Positions 12,955 to 26,240 of a DNA stretch of 64,000 nucleotides are shown one piece after another. Source of the stretch: Artemia franciscana (taxonomy: Eukaryota > Arthropoda > Branchiopoda > Anostraca > Artemiidae); the NCBI RefSeq assembly GCF_032884065.1, contig NC_088871.1, positions 44,068,619 to 44,132,618 on the forward strand, in the 5' to 3' direction. The stretch's first letter is position 1. Every line of letters starts with the position of its first letter. Under the pieces are notes generated by a model. That model ran no database searches, was not told the DNA's origin, and saw nothing but the letters and a program-made list of their open reading frames with translations. The position numbers and the translations under genes are program-made.

Positions 12955-13149
12955 CCAAACAAAGTAACTAAAACCTTGTTTTGAACTTGTTTTCAAAAAG
13001 AAACAGTTTTAATAATTAAAATTTATTAAAAACTAAACTATAAAAAACCAACTACAAAACAATAACTTTCTTCCAAACACAAACCAGATCAAGCAGACCC
13101 AACCCCAAATCCACCACTACGTCAGGATCCACCCACTGGATCTGCCACT

Positions 13150-13860
13150 GCTACTTAGGCTACCTTCATTTGAAAAGAAAAAGATTTGTTTTTTGTTTAA
13201 TTTCTGATTGTACTTTAAATAATGCAGGAAATCCGCCTCTGTGGAGAGTTTCGGAGAGCCTCCTTCCCCTCCACAATGGGAAGTCTTTGCAGCTGAATAT
13301 TCTCCCATGGAGGATTTCTTTTGCGAGAAATTCCCCCATGGAAATTTTCTGCTGCGGAAAATTCCCAGATTGGAAATTTTTCGTACAAACCCCCCTCAGT
13401 TGACTAAAAGGTCCCTTAGACAATACGAAGCCCACAGAAAAGTTTCCATGGACAATTTCACTGAACTATCTTCAGATGTAAAATTGAGTTGGCAAAGAGA
13501 AAGTAAGAGAAATAAAAATAATTTTGTGCAGGAATTCTGACAAATTTCCCCTGGGAATTTTACCCCTCAAGAAATTCTTTCTGTTGAAATTTCCCGACCC
13601 TGAAGAAAATTACCCCTCCTCCTTGCATAAAACCCCCCTTCCCTTCCTGGAAAATATCTATACACTTTCCAATAATGTAAAGAACGAGTAAATTTTTATA
13701 ACTTACAACCTTTTTTTCAGTGGCTGGGGGGGGGGGGGTCATGTCCTCTCCAGAAGTATAATTATTGGACCTTTCAAATGCACTGAATAAAATTGCTGTC
13801 TCAGAATTTTGATCGGATATTTTTTGGGGAAAAGGGAGTGTGGGAGGGTGGCTAGTTACC
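13150..13860. repeat. Dispersed C/G-run repeat family X (copy B)
   Basis: Paralogue of 200-870 within the duplicated block. It has the same ggaaattttc-type short motifs and the same G run (longer here, about 13727-13738), with an insertion of about 30 bases after ggtggc near 13850. Confidence 0.6.
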
Positions 13861-16739
13861 CTTCAGTATTTTCGGTCAATTTCAAAAGGCAGTAAAACTT
13901 TTAATTGTTCATTTGAATATACCCTTTGTCTATCTTCTAGGATCACTGTTTCGATAGGATTACCCCAGGGAAAAACAAAAAAAAGATACAAAAAATAAAT
14001 AAGTACGCATCCGTGATCTTTCTTCTGGCAAAAAAGCAGAATTCCGCATTTTGCAGATACGATCAGTCAAACTGCAGATCTTGGACCATAGTAATTGAAG
14101 TTTTTTGATTGAAAGTAAAGAGAGAAACTAAAACTTGAAACAAACAGTAATTATACTTTCGAAGAAATAAGCTATCGTCTTTGTAACCCCATACCTATCT
14201 ATACACCAAAGTTCTACTTGTGCAAAACTTTATAGTTTTTGGAATGCGACAAACAGCTAGTAAGCAAGTGCAAGTGCCTACTTTTTTATTATTTGGCTTT
14301 TAAACTTCAGTGCATTCAATCAATAACTCATCGAAAATTATTTTATTATTCATAATTATAACTCATTTTATATATTTAAAAGAAAGGTTTAAACTGCATT
14401 CTGTTTTATACAGCCTTGACAATAATGTTTCATTTGGTCTTCGAACATATCCCATCATTTGTTGAAAAATGTTAGTCAATTTTCTTATCGAAAACAAGAG
14501 TTTATTGGCAGTCTACAGATTTTACATAACCTTTGCCTAGTCTTTAGAAATGAAAAATGGAAGCATTTCCTGAGCTCTAAACTGCATGTAAATTAGCTTT
14601 CTCTCAGTATTTTTTGACAGTTATTTGTTACGATCATAAAACCAGTAAGGTTTGTAGAGGATGGGGCAAAAAAAATAAATAACAACATACTAACAAGCCA
14701 AACAGCATCTATATATCCCGTTCTCGTTGAAAATTAGACATATTTCGACTCATTTAGAAACAACCTTGAAGCCTTTATCTTTGATCTCTCAGGCATGTTG
14801 AATTTGATTATACAATTTTGACTTTGCGACATCCAATAAACTGTGAAAATTTCCTTGCGTTAATAATTTTGAATGTTTAGTTTGAAGCGATGGAACTGTG
14901 AACATTATGACGCAGCATAAACTGATTTATACTATTTTTTTGAAATTAGGTATATTGACACCAAGTTCCTGCGAATAAGGTATGTTCTTTATGTTTTAGG
15001 CTGAACCGAAATTCACTAGAAAAATCTGACTACTAACTCTGTACGTTCGTTCGAGTTTCAAGAAGAAGAGAAAAGATTTTCTACACAACAGTACCGAAAA
15101 GCGAGGTATCAAAAAAGGAGCTGAATTAAGTATGCATGATCTGATATCATAAATAGATACTTCGTACTTTTAAAAATATTTCTGTGTGATTTTGCTTTGG
15201 TCTTAACATTGTTTCTTTGCACAACTTCAGAGTTGTTCTCTTATGATAATGGTAGCCTACTCTGATCTGACATAGCCTATATTAAGAAAGGCTATACTGT
15301 AGAATAATATTTTTCATAAAACTGTAGAATTGTTCTGATACGGTATTATAATGGTACTCCAGATTTGACTTTAGTTTTAGATAAAGGTACAGAAAATTTC
15401 AGAAAAATCCTGTGATATGTGAGTTAAAAGATGAACACACTGCTCAGTGGGTCTTAAATCACTTTTTAACTATACTAGCCTAAATGCTACCCTCACCTGT
15501 TCTACCTTTTATTCTTTAAAGAACTCTAAAACTGTCTTTTGGGAAATTTTTAATTGACTGTCAATGCAATTTTTGGTCAATGTTCCTGTTACCTGAACAA
15601 TTGTTTAAGGTCATGAAACTATTGTTAATAGATGCATTTTGACTTTTTGAACATCTTTTCTATCTTTCAAAACTACCACAAACTCACTGTTATGGAGTTA
15701 ATATATATTTGCACATTAGGGTGGGGGGTAAAGCATAGCATGTATGCTTTACCCCCTTAAATACAGCAATGGTTAGTTTACTTATTTAATATATGCTATG
15801 CTTTACCCCCACCCCCCTAATGTGTAACTATATAGCCCAAATTTGTTTTGAAAATATTACAGATTTGTAATTTCAAATATCCAATCAACAAAAATGGAAA
15901 TGATTGCAATTCTATATGTGTAAATACAAGAAAATTTGGGCTGGAATAACTCCATAATGGTGAGTTTATGGTAGTTTTGCAAGAGAGAAAAGATGTTCAA
16001 AAAGTCAATGCATCTATTAACAAGTTTCATGAGCCTAAACAATTGTTCAAGTAATAGGAACATTGACCCAATTTTTAATTGCATTTGTCAAATCATATGG
16101 GTAAAATTCTAGTTTAGTGACTTCAGTAAAATTAGTGCAAACAGTATTACTGGCTTTCATATAAAGTGAATATACTACTTGATGCCTTTTTTATGCTCTT
16201 TACAAATATAACAATTGCTTCTACTGCAAATTCAGATTTAAGCACTTTTTGACCTCTTAGAAATGACCTATATATGGGGTCATTACAAATCTGTAATAGT
16301 TTAGAAACAAATTTGGCTATATATTTGCATATCAGGGGTTTGGGGGTAAAGCATAGCATATATTAAATACATAAACTAACCATTGCTGTTTTTTTATGTG
16401 TTTGTGCTGTTGCACTGATGACTTTTCTTCTCATTAAAATTCAATGTGCACAAACATAAAAAAAAAATACAGCAATGGTTAGTTTATGTATTTAATATAT
16501 GCTATGCTTTACCCCTACCCCTGTGATGTACAAATATATAGCCCAAATTTGTTTCTAAACTATTACAGATTTGTAATGACCATATATATAGGTCATTTTT
16601 AAGAGGTCAAAAAGTGCTTAAATCTGTTTTTGTGGTAGAAGCAATTATTATATTTGTAAACAGCATTAAAAAAGGCATCAAGTGGTATATTCTCTTTATA
16701 TGAAAGCCAGTAATACTGTTTGCACCAATTTTACCATGA

Positions 16740-17250
16740 CTTCTTGCTATCTTGGAAAGGGGTTAGGTTAGGAAAATAAAACTTACAGGGATGGGTCTAC
16801 AGGCTAAAGTATGACCCAGGAAGGTATTTTAAAGTACCCACGTCCACTCTAGAGGGCCCTGGAATTTGCCTACATGACAGGTCTTTACCTATATAAATTT
16901 TGACAAATCAACATTTTACCTTAATTTTCAGTTACCAGTTGCTTTTCCTCTGCCTTTAGTTCTGAAAATACAATTCCAGTTATTTGAGTAGAATTCTGAG
17001 CCATATCAATGTTTTTTTTTCAAAATTTAGGAAATTATATGCAGATCTTTAAAACCTTATAAATTGGGATTGAGCAAAGTTGTGAAGCTGAAAACAATTT
17101 TGTTGTACTTCCTTCAAGCAGAAGATCTATTTTGTAAGGTTTCACTTTTATAACACACATGTTTTCAAAGTTCATCAAAGGTCAGGACCCTCTAGAGGGA
17201 GAGGGAGTGTAGGTAGGTACTTCAAAATGCCTTCCTGGGAAGGCATTCCC
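16740..17250. mobile_element. Same TIR element, truncated (copy B)
   Basis: Matches 3665-4160 in order. The right terminal repeat is interrupted near 17240 by a short aggcattccc repetition and then about 100 bases are missing compared with copy A. Confidence 0.7.
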
Positions 17251-19554
17251 AGGCATTCCCTTTTACCATCTTTTTAAGTATGTGGATAAACGTTAAGGAA
17301 TGGACTACTTATTGAATGAATTCTCCTATTTTATATAACCTATGGCTTGTGTACCTGATTTGGCATCAATCTTGTTAAAACTTGTTTACCCATGAATTGA
17401 ATCAACAGTGACATATGCTTAGGAGAATATAATCTAGGCTATATATTTGGGTGAGGTTAGAAACACTAGGTTAAAAATGAATTTGCAAGCAAAGTTATTG
17501 TTATTTTCAGAGAGAGCATAAAAAAGGCATTGACTGGTGTGTTGACTTCATTTATAGGTCATTTATGTGAACTGCTCAATATTATCATCATGTGAATAGC
17601 TTGAACATAACCTTAGGCTGTACAACACTCACAATATCTAATATGCTGATAATCAACAGTAGAGCGTAATCTCAGACATACATTTAAAGCTTGGCCTAGA
17701 AAATGCTGTTTAATCTTAGAGTTAGAATAAAATATCTGATCATAGACAGAGTCAGTCTTAGACAAACTTAATCTAAAGATAAGTGTTATGATTTGGTATA
17801 GAGTAAAAAACCAGTATGCAGTTGAGCAAAATTATATACAACTCTCTCTCACATCTTGTGACCAAATAGGAATGGAGAAGAATTGTATATGTCAATGAAT
17901 AGCTAAAAACCTAATCTATGCATCAATATGGTTATTATTAAAATTATTTAAGATCAAACAATTGAAATTATTAGTTTTTTGACTTACCTAGAAGGATGTT
18001 TTTTTAAAAATACCAATTGTCCTCTTTTGATGTATATATCCTTTAAGTGTTTCAGTTTTATTTATATATTAACAGAAAGCTGATTGCCTTCTGATTCTAG
18101 AAATGTGACTAATTGCTTGATATTGTGATTATAAATCACAAATATTAAAATAAAAAAAAATTCTTTTCAATTACTTGTCATAATAGACACCATATTTTGA
18201 ATTCAAGATGACAAATTACTCCCACTGGGCTGGCTGACTTTAGGGGTAACTTCTTTCAAAATTTAAATTTGAAAAACCAAAAGTTTGTAGCCAGTCAATA
18301 CCAGCCCATCTATTCATAACTATCAGCCAATCCCAACTATCTTGATTTATGTGCATAATGTCCAAGATTTGGAGCCTGTTCTATTTGTTTATGAAAGAGA
18401 CTCTTCAATTAGGATATCTGTTCAGGATTAGACATTATCTAATAGTAATGGGAGTATTACCCTACCATAATTTTGGGTTTCAGTCTGTTTTGCTGTAAAT
18501 TGAGGATACAATAACTTGTCTTATTTCAGTTGGATCTTAAGCCATAAAAAGTTTTTGCCTAAATTTAAGATATAGATTTTAAAACCTTATAAATCTGGAT
18601 CAGGCTAAGGTATTTGGCTCTAATGACCTTCCTTATGCCAATTGAGCAGTAGCCTGCATTTATTTCTCAAGGTTTTGCTTTTTTAAGAAAAAACCATCAT
18701 TCCCCTTGCCAGGAAGAAAGGGTTGCAATAGATACTTTAAACTAGCCCATCTTTCCAGAAGATTATTAAGGCTCTTTATTCATTTCTGAGAAATTTCTTT
18801 TACCTTCTCAACTACTTTCCAAGATTGACAAAAGCCCCTCATCTTAAATGTCACTTCTTTTAGATATAGGCCCATTAGAATAAAAAAAAAAACCTACCAT
18901 TTGGTGAACTTAAAAATAAATATCTTTTTTTGTTTTACCTTTATACTTTTCAGTGTTTTCTTATAGTTCACAAGTGGTTTTTACAGTACACATGAATGAG
19001 ATTACAGATTGCTTTTAATGAGCAAACATAGGTAATAAAGATTAGGACAAAAAATAAAGTAGTACAATGTCCTCTGCATATAATTACTATAATTATGCCC
19101 CTCCCTCCCTGCAATGAGCCCAGATATATAGGGTATGGATTTTTTTTTTGTTTCATTTCAAATTGGCTTTATTTGACATTAAAGATGAGCTGTTTATGAG
19201 CAACAAAGTAATTCAAGCTCAAAAAATGGTAAAATTTTGTATCTAACCCCATAAAGGGGGGGGGGGGGGCAAGAATATTTATGGCTGTGGTTTCTTGGAA
19301 AGACTATTGGATTCATTTTGTCTATTTCCTATTTTTAAATATAAAAAGGTACTGGGTGTAACTTTAGGGTCCCTTTAAGGACTTAAAATTTATGAAGGTA
19401 GCAATCAGTAAACAATAAAAAAATAATGCAAAACAAAAAAAATCGCCATCTTGTATATAGCCTAGGGCACTTTTAATGCATTATGGTAGGGTAGGGAAGG
19501 TTCAAATGTAGTTTCAGAGTTGTGATTATTATATTTTGAAAAAGATTTACCTTA

Positions 19555-20965
19555 AATTACCTTAAATCACATTTGCCAGTGAGATAAGGTGGTAGATCCT
19601 CCTGTAGTTCTTGCTGGTGGTGAGTGATCTAATTATGTTGGCTTAGCTTCCCAGTCCAGCCTCCACTCAGCCCTCTCCCAGTCCCTATTGACTCCAGCCT
19701 TGAAGGAGTGGGGAGTCTCAGCTTGGATGGTAGACTTGGATAGGCTATTCTAGAGGGGAACCACCCAAATGGAAAAGACGCCATGTCATTCCCTTCTCTG
19801 ACATCCAGGCTGGTGAAGCTTAAGACTGTGACCTCTTGAATTGTTAGCCAGGGAGGGGGTGAAGATCTGGTTCAGGTGACTGGACTTGAAAATTTTGCGT
19901 GCCATGATCACATCTCCTCTATATCTTCAATGTGAGGGTTGGAAGTCTCAGAGATCCTAGGCGATCCTGGTAAGGGACATTATTTAAGCCATGGACCAGT
20001 TTGGTTGCTCTCCTTTGGACACTTTCAAGGGCTCTTGTGTCCATTTTATTTTGGGGAAAGGCCAAACTCAAGGTGGGGACAGACAAGGGATTTATAAAGT
20101 TTTGTAACCACACATGACTTTCTGGTTACAAAAGAGCACTTAATGAGTCCGAGAGCTTGATTAGCTTTTGCAACCTGAGCCTGAGTGTGGCTGTGGAATT
20201 TTAAATCTTTGTCCACAATGATGCCTAAGTCTCTCTCCTCAGCAACTGCTTCCAACTGATCACACCCTATATGTTAGGGATGGTGGGGGTTATTGTGCCC
20301 TAAGTGCAGTACCTTGCATTTTGTTGCATTGAATTGTAGGGCCCAAGTTGATGACCAGGAGTATAGCCTGTCAAGGTCCAGCTGAATGCAGGCTCTTTCT
20401 TCTTCAGTTTCAGCAGGCCCAATGAGCTTACAGTTGTCAGCATATAATGTTAAAACGTTGCATAGACAAGTTGTACAGTCATTAATATATATGCTGAACA
20501 ATGTTGACCCAAGGATGGTTCCCTGTGGGACACCGCTTATAACTGGGGAAGTGGAGGAGAAGACTGGATTGCCATTATCAGTGTAGATCATGACACGTTG
20601 AGATCTATCAGTTAGGAATGCTCCAATCCAGTCAATCACATCCTCATGCACCTGGTAAGTTTTAAGCTTCAGCAACAGGTATGAGTGTTCAACTTTGTCA
20701 AAGGCTTTGGCTTGGTTGAGTAAGATAATGTCAACTGGTTTACCCATATCCAAAATTTTAGTTGCATGATAATATGACTGAATAAAATTGGTGTCAATTG
20801 CCCTGCCCCTGCAAAATCCATGTTGTCTATCACTAATAAGTGTATTTTCTTCTAAATAATTTATTAGAGCATGGTTAATGATACCTTCCACGATCTTGCA
20901 AATGGCTGAGGTTAGGCTTATTGGTCAATAATTTCCTGGGTTATCTTTGTCACCTTTCTTAAAAA
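19555..20965 (-). mobile_element. LINE reverse transcriptase fragment, CR1/L2-like (copy B)
   Basis: Counterpart of 6843-8240. Here 20274-20891 is one open frame covering GIINHALINYLEENTLISDR through motif A (ILLNQAKAFDKVEH), motif B (SGVPQGTILGSTLF) and motif C (LYADNCKLIGP), so the copy-A frameshift is absent. It has its own lesions: a TAA stop at the Tyr codon near 20273 and an 11-base deletion near 20062, plus an insertion of about 45 bases near 19650-19695. The same LLN and YADN substitutions as in copy A mean the element was already inactive before the duplication. Confidence 0.9.
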
Positions 20966-22254
20966 TTGGTATAATATTTGCTTAGATGATGACTTTTGCT
21001 TAGCTTTTAAACTTAGCTGATAAAATTTTGGATGAGGGGTCATTTGTTTTCTTGAAAAGTAGCTGATTTAGGTTTTTTAAACTTTCAATTGTGTTTTTAG
21101 AGTCTAAACTATGGGATGGGAAGGTCTTTTGAAGCATTTATCCCCCCCCCCTCCAAAGGGCACTAACCATAAGTTTTATAAAAGTGAAACTTTCAGAAAG
21201 AGATCTGCAGCATATACAACAAGAAAACTGTTTCAAGTTTGCCAAATACTGATTTGTAAGATTTTAAAGAATTTGTCCAAATTTGAAATTAAAAGAGCTT
21301 GAAACCATCTCCCCTCAACTCAAGTTAGGCTCTAAATTCCATCCTGAAAGTGTTATCTCTCCTGATAAGTGTTGTCAGTATAAAAAACATGAAACCTTGG
21401 CATTTGAGCAACACAAATATTTTAGGCACCAACATTTTAGAAAATCTGCCTAATAGCATAAATGTTTATTTCCATATTTATTTGCATAATATATTTAAAA
21501 TCACTTGAAATTTCCCATGCAGAAATACCCCTTTTTTAGTGAAAGGGGTGGGGGTAATCTTGAATTAAATTTTATATATTTTCTGGATTGAAAGGTTATT
21601 TCCTATTAATTCTGTCTGAGGAAACCAAAAATGACATCAGAAATGAAAGACTACATCAATTAGTATCCCATTTCCACCCTAGTAAGGTCAGAGGGGGATG
21701 CAATCAGAATCTCAATTTGTGCAGTATTTACACACAAATGGACACCAAAACATTCAAAAGAATTTGCTTAATAATATATACAGAATAACCTGAAGTTTGG
21801 GGCTTTGGACTTTTGTCATATGGTTATATACCCATTATGACTGGTGACTAGTATACCTGCCCCTAAAAGCCTTCATAAACTGATGCACTGCAGCTTTAAA
21901 GGTGACTGTGATAGCATTCAGTGCACTTGCAAAAAAAAGTAACCTTTTCTGCTCTATTGCTTGCAGCCAGTGCCATGGAACTAGCTACCTCAAAATTCCT
22001 TTAGACCTTTAACTTTTTTTCCGAAATATATTTCTTTATTGATCTTGGTAACCAGTGTGATTCATCCAAATTTTGTTTTATTCAATAGCTTATTAATCAA
22101 ATCAAAGTTGTCATTCTTTCAGAGTCAAAGTAATAAAAAACAAAGTTGCAATTGAAGTGTACCATTTGCTCTTTCTTGCTTCAGTTTTTGCTTTTCACAT
22201 TTTTTTTTGCAATAATAACCAATGGTGTTCTCATTGACCCCCACCCCCCCCCCC

Positions 22255-23320
22255 CTTCATTGCTAAAGGGTGAATGTGAAAATAAGAGTGAAGAGTCAAG
22301 ATATACCAAGTTACTTGTAATTGGAATACATAATGAAATTGTAGAGTGGATGCTTCAGTTTCTTCCCAGGATAAGGCAAAGAGTGAAAATTTTTGGAGAA
22401 AATGGACAGGTATTCAAGACATTGAAGTGTTAAGTGGAATGCCCTAGGGAACCATCTTGGAACCAACATTATTCAACATTTATATTAATGGCACACCAAC
22501 TACAGTCAAAAATAAAATAAGTCTTTGTGCTGATGACCCCTAACTTTTGGACCTGTTGATACACCCAATAAGAGAGCCTCTATGACCTATGAGTACTTTC
22601 CCAGTGGGCAACTTTGTGGAGGCTTGAATTTAATGTAAATAAATGTTAAACAATCTACTTTGGAAAGAAAACTGAGAAATGTCCTTATTATCTGCTAGGG
22701 ATGGACAGATCAAGACAGACTATCATCTTGTCTGAAGCAGAGAGAGACAAAGCACTCCAAACCATTGGCATTATAAAATGAATAATCACTAGTAGGTCAC
22801 CTATGGTGATGACTAAATTATATAAGGCATTGGCCAGGCCTAATTTGGAGTTTGGCATGTGTTTTGCTAGCCCCCTCAACAAAGGTGACCAGCAGAAGTT
22901 AGAATCAGTTCAGAGACATGCTACAAAAGCAATTGATGGATGCAAATACTTAAACTACTCATCCTGTCGCAAGAAACTGCGACACTTGTCTACCGACTTG
23001 AAAGGGATGATATTATTATGATGCACAAGCTCCTGAATTTTAACTCCCCATTATACAAGCCATTTCAACTTAACCAGTCTGTCAGAGCTAAGGGGCATAG
23101 CTGGAAAGTATATCAGAGAGAGCTGTCACTATGCTACACAATAACTTCTTCACTAACCAAATAGTGAGTTTGTGGAATTCACTCACCAAAGAAGCCTTCA
23201 CTACCCCCAGTACTGCTTCCTTTAAAAGAGCTGGTGATGGAGAACAATCATCAAAGCCATGGCAAACTGAGTGGGATGTCTTTGAGATGTCCAACTATTG
23301 TCATCACTAACCAGCAATTC
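22255..23320 (+). mobile_element. LINE reverse transcriptase C-terminal fragment (copy B)
   Basis: Counterpart of 9460-10620 with the same order of motifs (TILEPTLFNIYING, then LCADD in place of LYADD, LARPNLEFGMCF, VSLWNSLTKEAF). About 60 bases present in A at 9947-10006 (around the DLGIIFDKELKF segment) are deleted at about 22749. Non-functional. Confidence 0.85.
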
Positions 23321-24569
23321 TACAGGATTTAATCCTTGTTTTGCTGGACAGTGCAATTTGAGGTAGACCTTAAAGAAAATTTCAAGAAAATCTTCCACTC
23401 AGATTTGTACTCTTTATCCCTTAGAAAAAGAAGAAACTACCAGCAAAAAACACTATTGCCCCTGCACACACACCTCTTAAGTCAGCTTGGTGCTAATATA
23501 GACCCAATTTTAGTTCATGGGCATGACATTGCAATGAAGCACTGTTAAGACCAAAAGCAGGCCAATAGCAAAGATTGTGCTTCCAACCCCCTTTGTCCTC
23601 TCAGGGTAGAAATAGGGTACTAAATGATGTAATGTTTCAATTTTGATGTCTTTAAGTCTCCCTAGACTTTAAATAATTGGAGATTACCTTTTAATCTACC
23701 AAATGCTGCACAAATTGTGATTCTGATTTTTTTATCCCCTCCAACCTCACTTAGGGTTGAAATGGGGTGCTAAATAGTAGGATTTTCAAATTCTAGCGTC
23801 ATTTTTGGTCTTCTATAGGCTTGAAGTAATTAAAAATAAACCTTTTTGTTCGGAGAATTTTGCAGAAATGTATATTCAAGATTTTTCCCTCTTCCCTGAA
23901 AAAAAGAGGTATTTCTCCACAGCATATTTTGGATATATTATAGCAAATTTTACTGAACATTTCAGTGCAAAAAACTTTTATTGCTCAAATGCCATGTCAA
24001 AACAGTATTTTTACTCACTGTGTACAATTGTTTTCCAAGATAACAACAAATACCTCAACTTGAGTTTTACTATTTTAATTTTACCTGTCTTAATCTTGGA
24101 AAAATGTGTTTGTCCTTAATCTTGGTATGGATCTGCTTTTCTTTGACTCCTGGTTTTTGAAACATAGTTCTAATGATCAGAGTAGGATTTGGAGCAATTG
24201 TATTATTATTCTTTATATATAAAAATATCTAGAAAATAAATATCTAGGATCTAGCTGAGCTATGATGCCTCAAATACTCTCTCTGAGTCTTGTGACTACT
24301 GTAGATGTATTTCTGAAAGACTGAACATAAAGTTTGTCCAGGTTCACCAAAGATCAGTGTCTTCTAGAGAGGGAAGGGGGTGGATACTTTAAAGGAGCTT
24401 CTGGGACAAATTGACTAGTCTCAGTTAACCCCAAGCTCAAACTTTTCATTGCTGTCTGCTGACACAGTTTGTTCAGATAGGCAGTTCCATATTGATATCT
24501 ATTGTCTATGGATTGTTCAAAAAATGTGGCTCAATCCTGCTTTCTAGGGCTATAATGAAAGAAAGATTG

Positions 24570-24836
24570 AGATAGATAGTTCACATTCTGTGGATGAAGG
24601 ATGACAGATTGCCAAAAATTGTCCTTCTTTGCCAACTGTCTGGGGCTACATGGAAAGTAGGTTGTCCATGTCTGGGTTGGGAGGATGTCATAAATAAAAA
24701 TTTAAAGGAAATGGGAATTTTCTGGGATGGTGTTAAGAGGTAGGCCTTGAATAGATTAGGTTGGAGGAGCATGCATAGCTGTGCTGGCCTCAGGCGGCTT
24801 AGTGCTACAGTGAGTTATTATTATTATTATTATTAG
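24570..24836 (+). mobile_element. LINE 3' end with ATT-type tail (copy B)
   Basis: Counterpart of 12170-12435. The same WEDVINKNLKEMGIFWDGVK and SCAGLRRLSAT-like residues are followed by a longer ATT repeat (about 24817-24834). Confidence 0.75.
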
Positions 24837-25039
24837 TATATTGATATCAAACAAATTGGAAATATATTATGGTGGTCTCTTTGCAGAACTGCTATGCCTT
24901 TTAATTTTTTAGAGTGGCCTCCAGTCATAGTCACATGAGAGAGGGGGATTGGGGTTAAATATTTTTCACTACTATTCTTGAAACTCAAGGTGTTCAAATC
25001 TTATTTCATTTCTTTTGAGTTTTTGTGGTACTTGTGTCG

Positions 25040-25720
25040 AAGTTTAAGCCTTTAAATAATGCTGATATGGCAGGTTCAGGCAGGCTAATGCATTATGGCT
25101 GTCTTCAGGCAAATTACTATCAGATAGTGGGATCAAATACCTTCGATCATCAGGAAACATAGTTACATGATTCTGAACAGAATTTGGACAGTCATTTACA
25201 TATAATTGAATAGTATTGGTCCAAGAATAGTGCCATGGGGAACATGGATGAGGCCAGGAATCCAATCAGAGTGTGTTCAGCTTCTATTATTGCTAATTGA
25301 AAAGCACAGTTGAAATTTCCAGAGGAAATCTTTTGTCCACAGAACAATATCTTAATAAAGCTGGTGAGCATGGAGGATGTGGTGATTTGATAATGGGCAA
25401 CTTTGTCAAAAGCCTTGGACTGATCAAGTAATATTATATCTTGGAAGTTTTTGATCAATCATCTTTGATATTAAATGGCAATGCTGGTGTCAGTGGATCT
25501 TCACCTCCTGAAATCATGCTGGATAGGATTAAAAAGTTTGTTGCATTCAAGATGGATGAGAATGGGATCATTAATTATGCCTTCTGGAAGCTTTGTGGCT
25601 GTGCTTGCTAAGCTGATTGGCCTATAGTTGACAGGATCATCCTTCTCTCTTTTTATTTAGGAATAATGTATACTCTTTTCTGTTCTTCTTAGACCTTGCC
25701 ACGTTAATGAATATTTGAGA
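25040..25720 (-). mobile_element. LINE reverse transcriptase fragment, single copy
   Basis: Just right of the duplication. The minus-strand translation gives IILLDQSKAFDKVAH (motif A with the catalytic Asp kept), followed after frame changes by a decayed PxGTILGPILF-like stretch and LYVNDCPNSVQNHVTMF. Earlier residues on the same strand match a decayed KKREKDDPVNYRPISL-like motif near 25640. Same superfamily as the fragment at 6843-8240 but clearly a different, more decayed copy. Confidence 0.7.
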
Positions 25721-26120
25721 AAATCTTGCAAGTAAATCAACAACATAACGAGTATTTAGGATGAATGCTGTTGTTCCCATGCTTTACATATTTAAATTTC
25801 TAAGCCTTATGTAAATATACTTGATATTGGTGTTTGAAATCCAGTGGGTAGGGTAGAAATAATTGGTTGTGGTTATTCAAATGATCTGTTTCTATGAGCT
25901 TTTACTAAGGTTACTATTTTTGAGGCTAGTTTTTTAGAATATGAAATTGGTTCCACTGAAATGATTATGAGTTTGATTCTCTGATGTAGACTATGATTTT
26001 TAGGTGATACATGTGTCTGGAAGGGTTAAAGATTACTGTTAGTATCAACAACAAGGGACTTACTATTTTGCAACCTTTATAAATTTTGAAGTTCTCTTGA
26101 TTATTGATCTTTTTATACCT

Positions 26121-26240
26121 AATACCTTAAGTTACAATAAATTGCATTTGCCAGTAAGTAAAATGAGTGGTCAACCTCCTGTAGATTCTTTCTTGGACTG
26201 CTGAGTCAACTGCAGTTGATGATCAAGTTTCAGTTCAGCT
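26121..26240 (-). mobile_element. LINE 3'-end scrap
   Basis: ttgcatttgccagtaagta and cctcctgtagattctt match the 3' end of the minus-strand LINE at 6843-6905 (gcatttgccagtgagat, cctcctgtagttctt). Similarity fades further right. Confidence 0.55.

Larger units (their letters stand above)
12955..24961. repeat. Segmental tandem duplication, copy B
   Basis: Second copy of the block at 1-12560, same orientation, offset 12954 bp. Compared with A it has insertions of roughly 65 bases near 15289-15353, 45 bases near 19650-19695 and 57 bases near 21178-21235. It lacks parts of the foldback cluster (around 17240 and 17320), the segment matching 5328-5523 (at about 18225) and about 60 bases in the plus-strand LINE (at about 22749). 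Similarity ends near 24961, just after ggggttaaat. Confidence 0.95.
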
